Shown here piece by piece: positions 52,038 to 61,283 of a DNA stretch of 64,000 nucleotides (its first letter is position 1; every line of letters starts with the position of its first letter). The DNA comes from JANPLD01 sp964445765 (GTDB lineage: Bacteria > Pseudomonadota > Alphaproteobacteria > Rickettsiales > UBA8987). A program made the position numbers and the translations under genes. Where the stretch lies: NCBI GenBank assembly GCA_964445765.1, contig CAYULD010000002.1, positions 434,001 to 498,000 of the forward strand, given 5' to 3'. The notes beneath the pieces were generated by a model. The model was not told the origin of the DNA. It did no database searches and saw only the letters and a program-made list of their open reading frames with translations.

Positions 52038-52071
52038 AATGTAAGGAATAAATTAGGGCACGCCCTAATAA

Positions 52072-52965
52072 TTATCTTCCGCCAGCGGCAGTTGCTGCAA
52101 CTTCAGCGGCAAAATCAACTTCTTCTTTCTCAATGCCTTCACCTAAAGTGAATTGAGCAAAATCAGTAATTTGTGCTTTAGCTTCCGCAATAACATCCTT
52201 TACTTTTTTATCAGGGTTCATAATGAATGCCTGCTCAAGTAAAACTGCTTGCTCATAATATTTGCGAACTGAGCCTTCAACCATTTTTTCAATGATGTTT
52301 TCAGGCTTGCCAGATTCACGAGCTTTTTCAGCGGCAACTTTTCTTTCTCTATCAACAAGGTTTTTATCTAAAGTTTCCACATTAAGAGATTCAGGTTTGC
52401 TTGCCGCAATATGCATTGCAATTTGCTTGCCAAGATTTTCATCACCACCTTTAAGGGCAACTAAAACGCCAATTTTGCCAATTCCTTCACCAGCTGCACT
52501 ATGCACATAAGTGAAAACTTTTCCACCTTCTGCATTTACTAATTTAGAACGACGAAGATTTAAGTTTTCCCCAATTTTAGCAACCGCGTTTGTAATTGAT
52601 TCTTGAATTGTAGAGCCATTAGAAAGCTTGAAATTCTTAATAGTTTCAACATCACCATTAGTTTTAAGGGCTTCATTAGCAATTTGCTTTGCAAGATTTT
52701 GAAATTCAGCATTTTTCGCAACAAAATCAGTTTCTGAATTAAGCTCAATTACAACCGCTTTATCGCCAGAAGTTGCAACCGCAACTAAACCTTCCGCTGC
52801 AACTCTAGAAGCCTTTTTCGCGGCTTTAGCTAAACCTTTTGCACGAAGCCAATCTTTAGCACCTTCAAAATCGCCTTTAGTTTCTTCTAATGCTTTTTTG
52901 CAATCCATCATACCAGCACCAGTTTGCTCTCTTAAATCTTTAATAGCATTTGCAGATATAGTCAT
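52072..52965 (-). CDS. tsf: Elongation factor Ts
   Basis: A 297-residue nucleotide exchange factor for EF-Tu. The N-terminal UBA-like part reads AIKDLREQTGAGMMDCKKAL, the family signature, followed by SETDFVAKNAEFQNLAKQIA near residue 80, which holds the TDF motif that contacts EF-Tu. The second half contains the coiled-coil and dimer-like core. A TTG at 52977 is in frame, but the ATG at 52965 follows a GGAG Shine-Dalgarno at proper distance. It lies 33 bases after rpsB and ends before a terminator. Confidence 0.97.
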   Translation of the reverse strand: MTISANAIKDLREQTGAGMMDCKKALEETKGDFEGAKDWLRAKGLAKAAKKASRVAAEGLVAVATSGDKAVVIELNSETDFVAKNAEFQNLAKQIANEALKTNGDVETIKNFKLSNGSTIQESITNAVAKIGENLNLRRSKLVNAEGGKVFTYVHSAAGEGIGKIGVLVALKGGDENLGKQIAMHIAASKPESLNVETLDKNLVDRERKVAAEKARESGKPENIIEKMVEGSVRKYYEQAVLLEQAFIMNPDKKVKDVIAEAKAQITDFAQFTLGEGIEKEEVDFAAEVAATAAGGR

Positions 52966-52998
52966 TTTAATCTCCAATAATAAAATGTTGGTAAATAA

Positions 52999-53892
52999 TT
53001 ATTCAGGTTTATCAGCTGATTCATCATCTTGTTTTTTTGCTTTAACTTTTGAAGTTTTTTTCACAACTTCAGTGGCTTTTTTCTCAGGCTTTTGTTTTTC
53101 ATCTTTCTTGCCTGATTTTTTATTTCCTTCTGATTTTTCTTCAGATGAATCATCATTTGCAGCAACATTACCAGAAGATTTTCTATTTGAAAAACCACCA
53201 ACTGATTTTTGAATTCCAGTTAGAATTGCATCAGAAAATAAATTACAGAATAATCTGATAGATTTAATAGAATCATCATTACCCGGAACAATATATTCAA
53301 TATCATCAGGGTTGCAGTTTGTATCAACTACTGCGATAACTGGAACGCCAAGTTTTCTAGCTTCTTTAAGGGCATTTCTTTCACGATTTGTATCAATTAC
53401 GATAATTAAATCAGGCACGCCGCCCATTTTTCTAATACCGCCTAATGCTAGGTTTAGTTTGTTAACTTCCCTTTGCATTTGTAATCTTTCTTTTTTAGGA
53501 ATGTTAATTTCAGTATCAGCAAGTTTTTGCTCAAAGCTATCAAGAGTTTTGATTGATTGAGAAACCGTTTGCCAATTTGTTAAAGTGCCACCCATCCAGC
53601 GGTGATTAACGAAATATTGACCACATCTTTCAGCTGCCTCCGCAACGATTTTTGAGCCTTGCCTTTTAGTGGCAACAAATAAAATTCTGCCATTTTTGCT
53701 TGCAACATCTTGTGCAATTCCTAATGCTCTGTGAAGAAGTGGGGCAGTTTTTTGTAAATCTATAATGTGAACACCATTTTTAGAGCCGTAAATAAATGGC
53801 TGCATTTTAGGGTTCCATCTCATAGTGCGGTGGCCAAAGTGAACACCAGCATCCATTAATTCTTGAATTGTAAAAGCTGCATTGCTTGACAT
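52999..53892 (-). CDS. rpsB: 30S ribosomal protein S2 with a charged C-terminal extension
   Basis: A 297-residue S2, part of the small-subunit body near the mRNA exit. The core shows LMDAGVHFGHRTMRWNPKM near residue 12, VDTNCNPDDIEYIVPGNDD near 195 and SIRLFCNLFSDAIL near 215. After about residue 235 the chain runs into a Lys/Glu/Ser-rich tail of ~60 residues (for example KSEGNKKSGKKDEKQKPEKK) not present in E. coli S2; such tails occur in several alphaproteobacteria. It leads the rpsB-tsf operon and has a structured leader. Confidence 0.97.
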   Translation of the reverse strand: MSSNAAFTIQELMDAGVHFGHRTMRWNPKMQPFIYGSKNGVHIIDLQKTAPLLHRALGIAQDVASKNGRILFVATKRQGSKIVAEAAERCGQYFVNHRWMGGTLTNWQTVSQSIKTLDSFEQKLADTEINIPKKERLQMQREVNKLNLALGGIRKMGGVPDLIIVIDTNRERNALKEARKLGVPVIAVVDTNCNPDDIEYIVPGNDDSIKSIRLFCNLFSDAILTGIQKSVGGFSNRKSSGNVAANDDSSEEKSEGNKKSGKKDEKQKPEKKATEVVKKTSKVKAKKQDDESADKPE

Positions 53893-53905
53893 AAAAATCC
53901 TTTAT

Positions 53906-53992
53906 TTTTCGGTTAAACCTCCACAGATTAAAGTGCTTCTTGATATTTCAAAAAGACCGAAAACCAGAAATTAAAATTTCTGATAATCTGTG
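53906..53992 (-). promoter_or_regulatory. Structured rpsB leader with probable pseudoknot
   Basis: In the transcript, CACAGATTA (53992-53984) pairs with TAATCTGTG (53930-53922) in a 9-bp outer stem that encloses a CAGAAA/TTTCTG hairpin. TTTTCGGT (53963-53956), inside the outer loop, is exactly complementary to ACCGAAAA (53913-53906), which lies after the outer stem and next to the AAAGGA ribosome-binding site. That is pseudoknot topology. S2 is known to repress its own messenger in E. coli, so autoregulation is likely, though the fold is unproven here. Confidence 0.6.
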
Positions 53993-54028
53993 TGTGAAGT
54001 AGTTTAGATAAGCCCAAACTTGAAGCGT

Positions 54029-54056
54029 TTTATAGACATAAATATTGCCTTTTCAA
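54029..54056 (-). promoter_or_regulatory. Promoter of rpsB-tsf
   Basis: On the minus strand TTGAAA (54056-54051) and TATAAA (54034-54029) with a 16-base spacer, giving a leader of about 130 bases that contains the predicted pseudoknot. Confidence 0.7.
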
Positions 54057-54179
54057 GCAGAATTTAAGACATTTTTAGTCAATTATGAATTTGAAGAAAT
54101 AAATTTCTTGCATAATGAGATTTTATTATTAAATACACTATGTTAAAATTTTCTTAAAAGCATTTTTCAAGCTTTATAT

Positions 54180-54254
54180 TCCGCGGTAGCTCAGTGGCAG
54201 AGCAGTTGGCTGTTAACCAATTGGTCGGGGGTTCGAATCCCTCCCGCGGAGCCA
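54180..54254 (+). tRNA. tRNA-Asn (anticodon GTT)
   Basis: A complete cloverleaf: acceptor stem TCCGCGG with CCGCGGA, D arm containing AGCTCAGTGGCAGAGC, anticodon stem GTTGG/CCAAT with loop CTGTTAA (anticodon GTT, about 54212-54214), T arm with GGTTCGAATCC, discriminator G and an encoded CCA at 54252-54254. It lies just upstream of a P4-type integrase, as expected for an integration target. Confidence 0.97.
54218..54254 (+). other. Putative island attachment site (3' half of tRNA-Asn)
   Basis: P4-family integrases usually recombine at the 3' end of a tRNA gene and leave it intact. The integrase gene starts about 170 bases after this tRNA and points away from it, as in typical islands. No second copy of the tRNA end is found in the rest of the window, so the other attachment site would be beyond 64000 or lost. 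Confidence 0.45.
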
Positions 54255-54367
54255 GAATACAATCTCCAAACCTCCCCAAAAGTCTTAATTATCGTTGATT
54301 TACTTGAGTTTTAAGCTATTATTTGTCCAAAGCCATCTTTGTTGTATCAACCTAATCTATAAAAATT

Positions 54368-54416
54368 AGTGGTATGAAAAGTGGTATAATTTGAATTCAT
54401 TCCACTTCATACCACT
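54368..54416. promoter_or_regulatory. Nested inverted and direct repeats AGTGGTAT before the integrase
   Basis: AGTGGTAT occurs at 54368 and 54380 in direct order and inverted at 54409-54416. The outer copies form an extended palindrome with core AGTGGTATGAA. A TATAAT box at 54385-54390 lies inside. The layout fits an operator over the integrase promoter or arm-type integrase sites; sequence alone does not decide. Confidence 0.5.
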
Positions 54417-54420
54417 TTTT

Positions 54421-55611
54421 ATGAAACTAACTGATATAAAATGTAGGAGTATAAAGCCAAATGATAAGCTCCAAAAATTCTTTGACGGCGGAGGTTTATA
54501 CCTAGAAATCAAGCCAAATGGCGTTAAAACTTGGCGTTATAAATATAATTACTTGGGTAAAGAGAAAAACCTAACTATTGGCATATATCCAGAAACTGAG
54601 CTTAAAGAGGCTAGGAATAAGCATAGGGAGGCACATAAACTTGTTAAAAATGGTGAAGACCCACTTGAAATTAAGCAGGGCAAAATATTAGATAAAAAAA
54701 TTAACAATGCTAACACCTTTGAATCAATAGCCCGTGAATGGCTAGAAAAAAGAAGTGTTGAAGTTAAACTAGATACTTTAAGGGATATAACTAATAGGCT
54801 TGAAAAAGAATTATTCCCTAAACTTGGCAATTTACCTATCAAATCTATTAACTCCCCAATATTACTTGAGGCTTTAAGAAAAATTGAAGAGCGGGGCGTT
54901 TATGAAACTACAAAGCGTTGTAGGCAATATGCAAGCCAAATATTCAAATATGCTATTGCAACAGGGCGTGCAGATAATGACCCATCACAAGCAATAATAG
55001 GTGCATTGAAAACTAAAAAAGTTGAACATTACAAGGCGATGCCTTTTTCTGAGCTTCCAATTTTTCTAAAAAAGATTGATACAAATGAAAGCAGGCTATT
55101 TAGGCAAACAATACTTGCCCTAAAATTAATGAATTTAACCTTTGTTAGAAAAAGAGAGCTAACGGAAGCCCCTTGGAGTGAAATTGATTTCAAAAATGCA
55201 ATGTGGACTATCCCTGCTGAAAGAATGAAGATGGATAAACCGCATTTAGTGCCATTAGCAAGGCAATCATTAGAAATTTTGCAAGAGTTAAAAATTCTTA
55301 ATGGTAATTCAGAATATATTTTTACCAGCCAAATTTCACCTAGAAAGCCAATGAATGAAGATACACCTTTGAGGGCTTTATATAGTATGGGTTATAAAGG
55401 GGTTCACACAGTTCACGGGTTTAGAGCCTTAGCAATGACAACTATTTCAGAAAATTTTAATTATAGATTTGATGTTATTGATGCACAACTTGCCCACGGC
55501 AAAAAAGGCTCGCTAGGAGATACCTATTTTAGAGCTGATTTCTTAAATGAACGAAAACAAATGATGCAAGACTGGGCAGATTTTTTGGATAGACTAAAGC
55601 AACAAACCTGA
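54421..55611 (+). CDS. int: P4-type tyrosine recombinase (island integrase)
   Basis: A 396-residue integrase read from the ATG at 54421 (an ATG ten codons upstream lies in the repeats). Residues 1-90 form the DUF4102-type arm-binding domain (CRSIKPNDKLQKFFDGGGLYLEI), about 98-185 the core-binding domain, and the rest the catalytic domain. The catalytic set is visible: Arg243 (LTFVRKREL), His332 and Arg335 (VHGFR), His359 (QLAHG) and Tyr369 (DTYFRA). It should insert or excise the island next to tRNA-Asn. Confidence 0.95.
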   Translation: MKLTDIKCRSIKPNDKLQKFFDGGGLYLEIKPNGVKTWRYKYNYLGKEKNLTIGIYPETELKEARNKHREAHKLVKNGEDPLEIKQGKILDKKINNANTFESIAREWLEKRSVEVKLDTLRDITNRLEKELFPKLGNLPIKSINSPILLEALRKIEERGVYETTKRCRQYASQIFKYAIATGRADNDPSQAIIGALKTKKVEHYKAMPFSELPIFLKKIDTNESRLFRQTILALKLMNLTFVRKRELTEAPWSEIDFKNAMWTIPAERMKMDKPHLVPLARQSLEILQELKILNGNSEYIFTSQISPRKPMNEDTPLRALYSMGYKGVHTVHGFRALAMTTISENFNYRFDVIDAQLAHGKKGSLGDTYFRADFLNERKQMMQDWADFLDRLKQQT

Positions 55612-55833
55612 GATTGTTATAATAATTATCCAAATTAACCGACGGAATAAACCAAAAATATTAATCATTTAATATAGAATGGTAATATTTTGTCACAATT
55701 TAGTTGGTATCTCAAATTATCCCCATGGATTTTATATTTGAGAAATTTTAGGACTTGTTTTACAATAGCCTTACAAAATTAAACTCAAGTTATTCCCAGA
55801 AAATAAGAAATTATAATTTAGAAGTTTTACCAC

Positions 55834-58800
55834 TTATTTTGTCCAGCTATCAGATATTACTTCCGCCTGTTTTAAAACCAACTCAACAGCATCTGCAGAT
55901 TGATCAGGTGGATATTTGTATTTTTGGAGAGTGCGCCTAACAAGAATTCTAAGTTGGGCTCTAACACTCTCTCTAACTTGCCAATCAACTGTTGTTGATT
56001 TTCTGAGCTTTTCAGTAATTTCAACCGCTATCTTTTTTAGAATATCATCACCTAACATTCTAACTGCACTTTCGTTATTAGCCAGTGCATCATAAAAAGC
56101 AACTTCATCAGGGTTTAAGCCTAAAGATTCATCTCTGGCCATATCGGCTTGGAAATCCTTAGCCATCTGTATCAACTCTTCAATAACCTGTGCAGTTTCA
56201 ATGGCTCTGTTATTATATCTTCTCAAGGTTTCTTGAAGCCTATCAGAATATTTTTTCTCTTGAACCACATTATTTTTAGTTTTGGCTTTTATGCCATCTT
56301 TCAATAGCTTTTCTAATAGTTCAATAGCCAAATTTTTATAAGGCATTTGCCTTACATCTTCTAAAAACTCATTGGATAGTAACCCAATATTAGGCTTATT
56401 AAGACCGCAAAGAGCAAATACATCTGTTACACCTTCTGCTAAAATGGCATTGTCTAAAATTTGTTTTAATGCTGAATTATTGTCTTTTTGTCTTAGTTTT
56501 TTATCAACTGAAGTAAACTTAGTAATGGCAACCTTCAGGGCGGAATAGAAGGCTATTTCTGTTCTTAGGGTTTTCGCTTCGTCTAGTGTGCTACAAAGCG
56601 AATATGCTTTTGTGATTGCTAGAACCAAATCTAAAAACCTCTTCTTCCCATCATCAAAACCTAAAAGATGGTTTGCTGCGGGAACAATTAGTTTTTGAGC
56701 TTCAGTTTCAAATTTAGAATAATCAAAACCTTTAGAGGTAGAAGTTTTTGCAAACATTCCTCTAATAGCATCAATTTTCTCCAGCATTACCGCAAAGGCC
56801 TCTCTTGCATCATGAGTCGGAGCACCTTTACCTTTAGAGTCACTATATATTTTTAGTGCATGCTTAAGTTCATTGGCAATGCCAATATAATCAACAACCA
56901 AACCACCGGGCTTATCTTTGAAAACCCTATTAACCCTAGCAATCGCCTGCATCAGACCATGACCCTTCATCGGCTTATCAATATACATGGTGTTACAACA
57001 CGGTGCATCAAATCCAGTCAACCACATATCCCTAACGATAACAATTTTTAGCTCATCATCTGGTTTTTTAAATCTTTTCTCTAAGCGTTTTTTTTCCTGC
57101 TTATTATGTATGTGTGGCTGAAAACTTGCTTTATCTGCCGCAGAGCCTGTCATAATAATTTTGATAGAACCTTTTTCAGGATCTTCATTATGCCATTCTG
57201 GCTTAATTTTTACTATTTCATCATATAGTTGAACGCAGATATCACGGCTCATTGCAACTATCATTGCTTTACTATCTGTTGTATTGTTTCTTGCGGTGAA
57301 GTGGTTAACAATATCTTCTGCAACTTGCTTAAGCCGTGGGGTTGCGCCAACTAACTTTTCAAGCCTACTCCATTCACCTTTTGCCTTTTCTTTTGAGCTT
57401 AAATCCTCTTCATCTTCAATAACCTCTTCAACCTGCGCAGAAAGTTTTTCTATTTCATCTTGGTTTATGTTTAATTTCGCCAAGCGAGATTCATAGTAAA
57501 TAGGCACGGTTGCTTTGTCATCAACTGCATCTTTAATATCATATATTGATACATAATCACCAAACACCGCTCGCGTGTCTTTATCTTCAGATGAAATTGG
57601 CGTGCCAGTAAACCCGATAAAAGATGCATTAGGCAAGGCATCTCGCATATGTTTTGCATAACCATATTTATATTTACCATCTTTTGAGATACTCGCCTTA
57701 AGACCATATTGGCTGCGGTGTGCCTCATCTGAAATCACCACTATATTATGCCTATCATTCAATATCGGGTGAGCATCTTCCCCATCAAGCGGAGAGAATT
57801 TTTGAACCGTGGTAAATATAATTCCGCCAGATTCCCTTTCGCCTAAAATGCGCCTTAAATCTTCTCTGTTTTCTGCCTGAACTGGCGTTTGCTTCAAAAG
57901 CTCATGCGCATTGCCGAAAGTTTCAAACAATTGACCATCTAAATCATTTCTATCGGTAACGATAAGCAAGGTTGGGTTTTTCATTTCCTTCTGCTGAAGC
58001 AACATTCCCGCATAACAACACATTGAAATACTTTTACCCGAACCCTGAGTATGCCAAACCACACCGGCTTTTTTCTCATTCGGCTTTATCCTGCTTTTAA
58101 TATCCTTATGCGCACCCACTGCCGCAACTATGGTTGCATTTACCGCTTCACGCACTGCGTGAAATTGATGGTAACCCGCAATTTTCTTAATAATTCTTGC
58201 ATCAGAATTTTCAAACAGAACAAAAAAGCGGATATAATCTAACAGTAATTTGCGATTAAAAAATCCTTTAACTACTGTTTCAAGTTCCCACTCTAGCTTT
58301 GGCTTATCATTTTCATTAGCAATTGTACGCCAAGGCATAAAGCGCTCTTCATCTGCAGTTAGTGAGCCAACTCTGGCAGTAAAACCATCACTTATTACCA
58401 AAGCTTCATTGAAAACGAACAGATCGCTTATTTCATTTTTATAAGTTTGAATTTGCTGGAAAGCATTCCAAATATCCGCATTTTCATCACTTGGGCTTTT
58501 TAGCTCTAAAACCGCTATTGGCAAGCCGTTTATAAAGCATATAACATCTGGACGCCTCGGTTGCTTAGTGCCAGATATAGTGAATTGATTCACCGCATAG
58601 AATAAATTATTCGCCTCATTTTCAAAATCAATTAGCAGGGCTTTATCATAGATTATTTGGTCTTTTTTCTTATATTGAACAGGCACACCCTCAATCAACT
58701 TTTTGTGAAAGGCCTTGTTGGCGAGGGTTAAATCTAGGCTTTCTGGCTTGCTGATGGTGGCGAAAACTTGTTCAAAACATTCTTCGGGAAGATGTTTATT

Positions 58801-58965
58801 GATGCGCAAAAACGCTTCCAACAGGTGAGATTTTAGAATTATTTCACGATAATTTTTGCGTAGCGCATTTGGCGTTTCAGGCGCATAATCAGGGGCATAG
58901 ATAACCTGCCAGCCTTCCTCCTTAAACCAATCTAAACAAAGATTTTCAAGTTGCGTTTCGTTCAT
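55834..58965 (-). CDS. hsdR: Type I restriction enzyme, R subunit
   Basis: A 1043-residue ATP-dependent translocase/endonuclease subunit of a type I system. The nuclease core has RRPDVICFINGLPIAVLELK (Asp140, Glu154, Lys156). The helicase part has Walker A QGSGKS (307-312), DEAH (413-416) and FTGTPI near 452. The C-terminal ~300 residues form the HsdM-binding helical region. All key residues are present, so it should be active: it pulls DNA past the HsdMS complex bound at unmodified sites and cuts at a distance. It is last in the operon, 72 bases after the protease gene. Confidence 0.96.
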   Translation of the reverse strand: MNETQLENLCLDWFKEEGWQVIYAPDYAPETPNALRKNYREIILKSHLLEAFLRINKHLPEECFEQVFATISKPESLDLTLANKAFHKKLIEGVPVQYKKKDQIIYDKALLIDFENEANNLFYAVNQFTISGTKQPRRPDVICFINGLPIAVLELKSPSDENADIWNAFQQIQTYKNEISDLFVFNEALVISDGFTARVGSLTADEERFMPWRTIANENDKPKLEWELETVVKGFFNRKLLLDYIRFFVLFENSDARIIKKIAGYHQFHAVREAVNATIVAAVGAHKDIKSRIKPNEKKAGVVWHTQGSGKSISMCCYAGMLLQQKEMKNPTLLIVTDRNDLDGQLFETFGNAHELLKQTPVQAENREDLRRILGERESGGIIFTTVQKFSPLDGEDAHPILNDRHNIVVISDEAHRSQYGLKASISKDGKYKYGYAKHMRDALPNASFIGFTGTPISSEDKDTRAVFGDYVSIYDIKDAVDDKATVPIYYESRLAKLNINQDEIEKLSAQVEEVIEDEEDLSSKEKAKGEWSRLEKLVGATPRLKQVAEDIVNHFTARNNTTDSKAMIVAMSRDICVQLYDEIVKIKPEWHNEDPEKGSIKIIMTGSAADKASFQPHIHNKQEKKRLEKRFKKPDDELKIVIVRDMWLTGFDAPCCNTMYIDKPMKGHGLMQAIARVNRVFKDKPGGLVVDYIGIANELKHALKIYSDSKGKGAPTHDAREAFAVMLEKIDAIRGMFAKTSTSKGFDYSKFETEAQKLIVPAANHLLGFDDGKKRFLDLVLAITKAYSLCSTLDEAKTLRTEIAFYSALKVAITKFTSVDKKLRQKDNNSALKQILDNAILAEGVTDVFALCGLNKPNIGLLSNEFLEDVRQMPYKNLAIELLEKLLKDGIKAKTKNNVVQEKKYSDRLQETLRRYNNRAIETAQVIEELIQMAKDFQADMARDESLGLNPDEVAFYDALANNESAVRMLGDDILKKIAVEITEKLRKSTTVDWQVRESVRAQLRILVRRTLQKYKYPPDQSADAVELVLKQAEVISDSWTK

Positions 58966-59037
58966 TTTTTACTTTCCAATATTTTGAATATATTGACAAA
59001 TTAAGGCATATATTGCAATAATAAACTAAGAGGCTGA

Positions 59038-59886
59038 TCACTGCGTAGCGGGGGTTGGCCTAAGGTTATCACCGAGAATAATCTTTTCAAAATCTAAAAC
59101 GCAGTCTGACCTAATTACATTTCCTAAATTAATCATTAAATCAGTTTGAACTTTTATGTTATTTTGAAATACTATAACTCCATCTTTTCTCATAACAGGT
59201 CCAGAATATAAAATACCTGCAAAAATAACTTTTTCTTCTGTAGAAATTGCATTAGCCATTTTTTCTCTATCAAAATATTGTCTTGGTCTTACATAAAATA
59301 TAGGTGAACCAGAAGATCCGTTAAAGCATGCCATATCAACCAAAAATTCTCTCTTTCCATTAAAGTCTATAGATGGAGGAGAAGAAAAAATACCCGTTCG
59401 CACCAATGGGTAATTATTTTTTTCATCACTAATTCCCCTAGGGTAGCCAACCATATAAACTTGTTCAGCTACAGATATAAAATTCCATTCCTTGAGGGTT
59501 TTGGGGATTATTGAGGAATCAATTGAAACAAAAAAAACTTTTTCTTTAAGGTTATTTTCTATTTGATTTAAAATTATACTAAAATTGAAACAACATAAGT
59601 CAGCTTCCGCATGATAAAGCCAATCCTCCTTTTTAAATTCTATCTTTATAGTTCTTAATAAACCTGATGGAATGAAGTTATCTTTATCTATTTTTGATAA
59701 ATGCAAAGTTAAACTCATTTCTTTTGCACCATCAATTACATGCTTATTAGTAACTAAAAGATTAATTTGCCTATCTTTATCAATACGGATTGAATAAAAA
59801 AAGCCTGTTCCTGAACCACCTTCAGTTTCTATTTTTACAGTATTGTATAAAAGTTGTTCATAAAAAGAATTTGGAATCACTACCAT
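59038..59886 (-). CDS. Trypsin-like serine protease embedded in the hsd operon
   Basis: A 282-residue chymotrypsin-fold protease with the catalytic set His49 (TNKHV), Asp96 (AEADL) and Ser192 in NGSSGSP. GGSGTGFFYSI near residue 23 is the usual GTGF beginning. No signal peptide or membrane helix is visible, so it should act in the cytoplasm, unlike DegP-type proteases, and it has no PDZ domain. It overlaps hsdS by 7 bases and precedes hsdR, so it is translated with the restriction enzyme. Proteases of this fold occur in several phage-defence systems; a role as an effector triggered by infection is an inference. Confidence 0.85.
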   Translation of the reverse strand: MVVIPNSFYEQLLYNTVKIETEGGSGTGFFYSIRIDKDRQINLLVTNKHVIDGAKEMSLTLHLSKIDKDNFIPSGLLRTIKIEFKKEDWLYHAEADLCCFNFSIILNQIENNLKEKVFFVSIDSSIIPKTLKEWNFISVAEQVYMVGYPRGISDEKNNYPLVRTGIFSSPPSIDFNGKREFLVDMACFNGSSGSPIFYVRPRQYFDREKMANAISTEEKVIFAGILYSGPVMRKDGVIVFQNNIKVQTDLMINLGNVIRSDCVLDFEKIILGDNLRPTPATQ

Positions 59887-61283
59887 ACCCCCTCAATATT
59901 AAGGTTGGAGACATCAATTTCGCCAGAGAGGAGTTTTGGCAATAAAGAATCTCTGATTTGCGTTAGGGTTTGGGATTGTTTTTCAATATTTCTAATTTCA
60001 TCAAATATCATTTTAGTAATGGCAAAGTAACTTTTCTCAATATTGTTATTAGAAACCAATATGGGCATATTTTTAATAGTTTGAGAGTTTACAGCTGTAG
60101 CTATAGAAGAAGTGCTACCCAATCTTGGGTAATCGAAGCATTTTAAATAAAAGTATGTCCAGATATAGTTTGGTGATTTTTCATTATCTAGAAAATGAGC
60201 TATTGCTTCGTTTGTACAGATTTCATCGTTAGATATTTGAACTCTTCCAAGAGTTAATTTAAAACTTAATATTACAGTATTTTTGGGAATAATTTTTATA
60301 TTAAATTTTTTCACAGCTTCTTTTGTTAAATACTCAGAAGTACTTCCAGTATAAACTTTGCCATTTCCCATATCTCTTATTGAAATCCACTTTATATCCT
60401 CTGAATTTTCAGTAAACCATTCAGCCTCTTTTCTTGGAGGAGTTTTTCCAATTGAAATATTGTATAATTCTTGTGCCGTCTTTACCTCCCAACCTTCTGG
60501 GATGTCGCCGAGTTCGGAAGGGGTGAGGGAGTGAGGGAAAAGGCTTGCTGTGGTGTGGAGCTCTTTATATTCACTAGGGCTAGTGGTTTTTAGAAGGGCT
60601 AATTCATCGGCAGATTTACCGCTGATGGCTTGCATCGCCGCCAAATTTGCATCTTCCGCACTGCCACCCGCCGCTATTACCGCCGCCTTCGCGCGCACTG
60701 GCTCAAAATCTACAAACCAACTTTTAAACACCGCCTGCGCCATCCCCTCCAGCGTTTTATTTATCTGTTGGTTGAGGGCGATTTTGTGATTTATTGCATG
60801 AATGTTTTTTGATATTATTTTTTGAATAGGTTTTTTGGGAACAAAAATTTTATAATTTCCTAAAGTAACAGCGTTTGCACCTGCTTGAGCAGACCCACTT
60901 TTTGCCCCATCAATAAATCCCCACCATTTGTTTGATCTCATTTGTAACCACACAAAATATGGATCTACTATTTCAGAATTAACCCTAAACCTTATCAAGT
61001 ATGACGCAAAAACTGCATCAATATCATCTAAGAAAATATAATTTTCACCCGTGCTATTACCAGTTCTAGCAACAACTATATCTCCATAACTGAGTTTGTT
61101 TTTAATAAGAGATTTACTATCTATTTCGCAATAAGGAACTTCTTGCCAATTAACTATACCGCCTTGAATATCAGTTATTCTGAGAAACTTGGGGCCAACT
61201 TCTTTGTCATTTGCGCTAGCTGTATAGCCATAAGATATATCAGAGCAAACATCACTTAATCTATATTTTTTCCACTCACTCAT
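59880..61283 (-). CDS. hsdS: Type I restriction enzyme, specificity subunit
   Basis: A 467-residue HsdS that sets the DNA target of the methylase and nuclease. Two target-recognition domains are visible, about residues 1-150 and 255-420, each followed by a helical conserved region: NKTLEGMAQAVFKSWFVDFE near 178 and EKQSQTLTQIRDSLLPKLLSG near 433. It therefore recognises a split target. The stretch encoding residues ~187-225 (AKAAVIAAGGSAEDANLAA) is clearly richer in G+C than the rest, a sign of transfer or domain shuffling. It overlaps the membrane-protein gene upstream by 4 bases and the protease gene by 7. Confidence 0.95.
   Translation of the reverse strand: MSEWKKYRLSDVCSDISYGYTASANDKEVGPKFLRITDIQGGIVNWQEVPYCEIDSKSLIKNKLSYGDIVVARTGNSTGENYIFLDDIDAVFASYLIRFRVNSEIVDPYFVWLQMRSNKWWGFIDGAKSGSAQAGANAVTLGNYKIFVPKKPIQKIISKNIHAINHKIALNQQINKTLEGMAQAVFKSWFVDFEPVRAKAAVIAAGGSAEDANLAAMQAISGKSADELALLKTTSPSEYKELHTTASLFPHSLTPSELGDIPEGWEVKTAQELYNISIGKTPPRKEAEWFTENSEDIKWISIRDMGNGKVYTGSTSEYLTKEAVKKFNIKIIPKNTVILSFKLTLGRVQISNDEICTNEAIAHFLDNEKSPNYIWTYFYLKCFDYPRLGSTSSIATAVNSQTIKNMPILVSNNNIEKSYFAITKMIFDEIRNIEKQSQTLTQIRDSLLPKLLSGEIDVSNLNIEGVW

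Noticed and set aside
55612..55833. Right-hand attachment repeat between integrase and hsdR
   Set aside because: No copy of the tRNA-Asn 3' end is found in this AT-rich spacer, and no other structure is seen.
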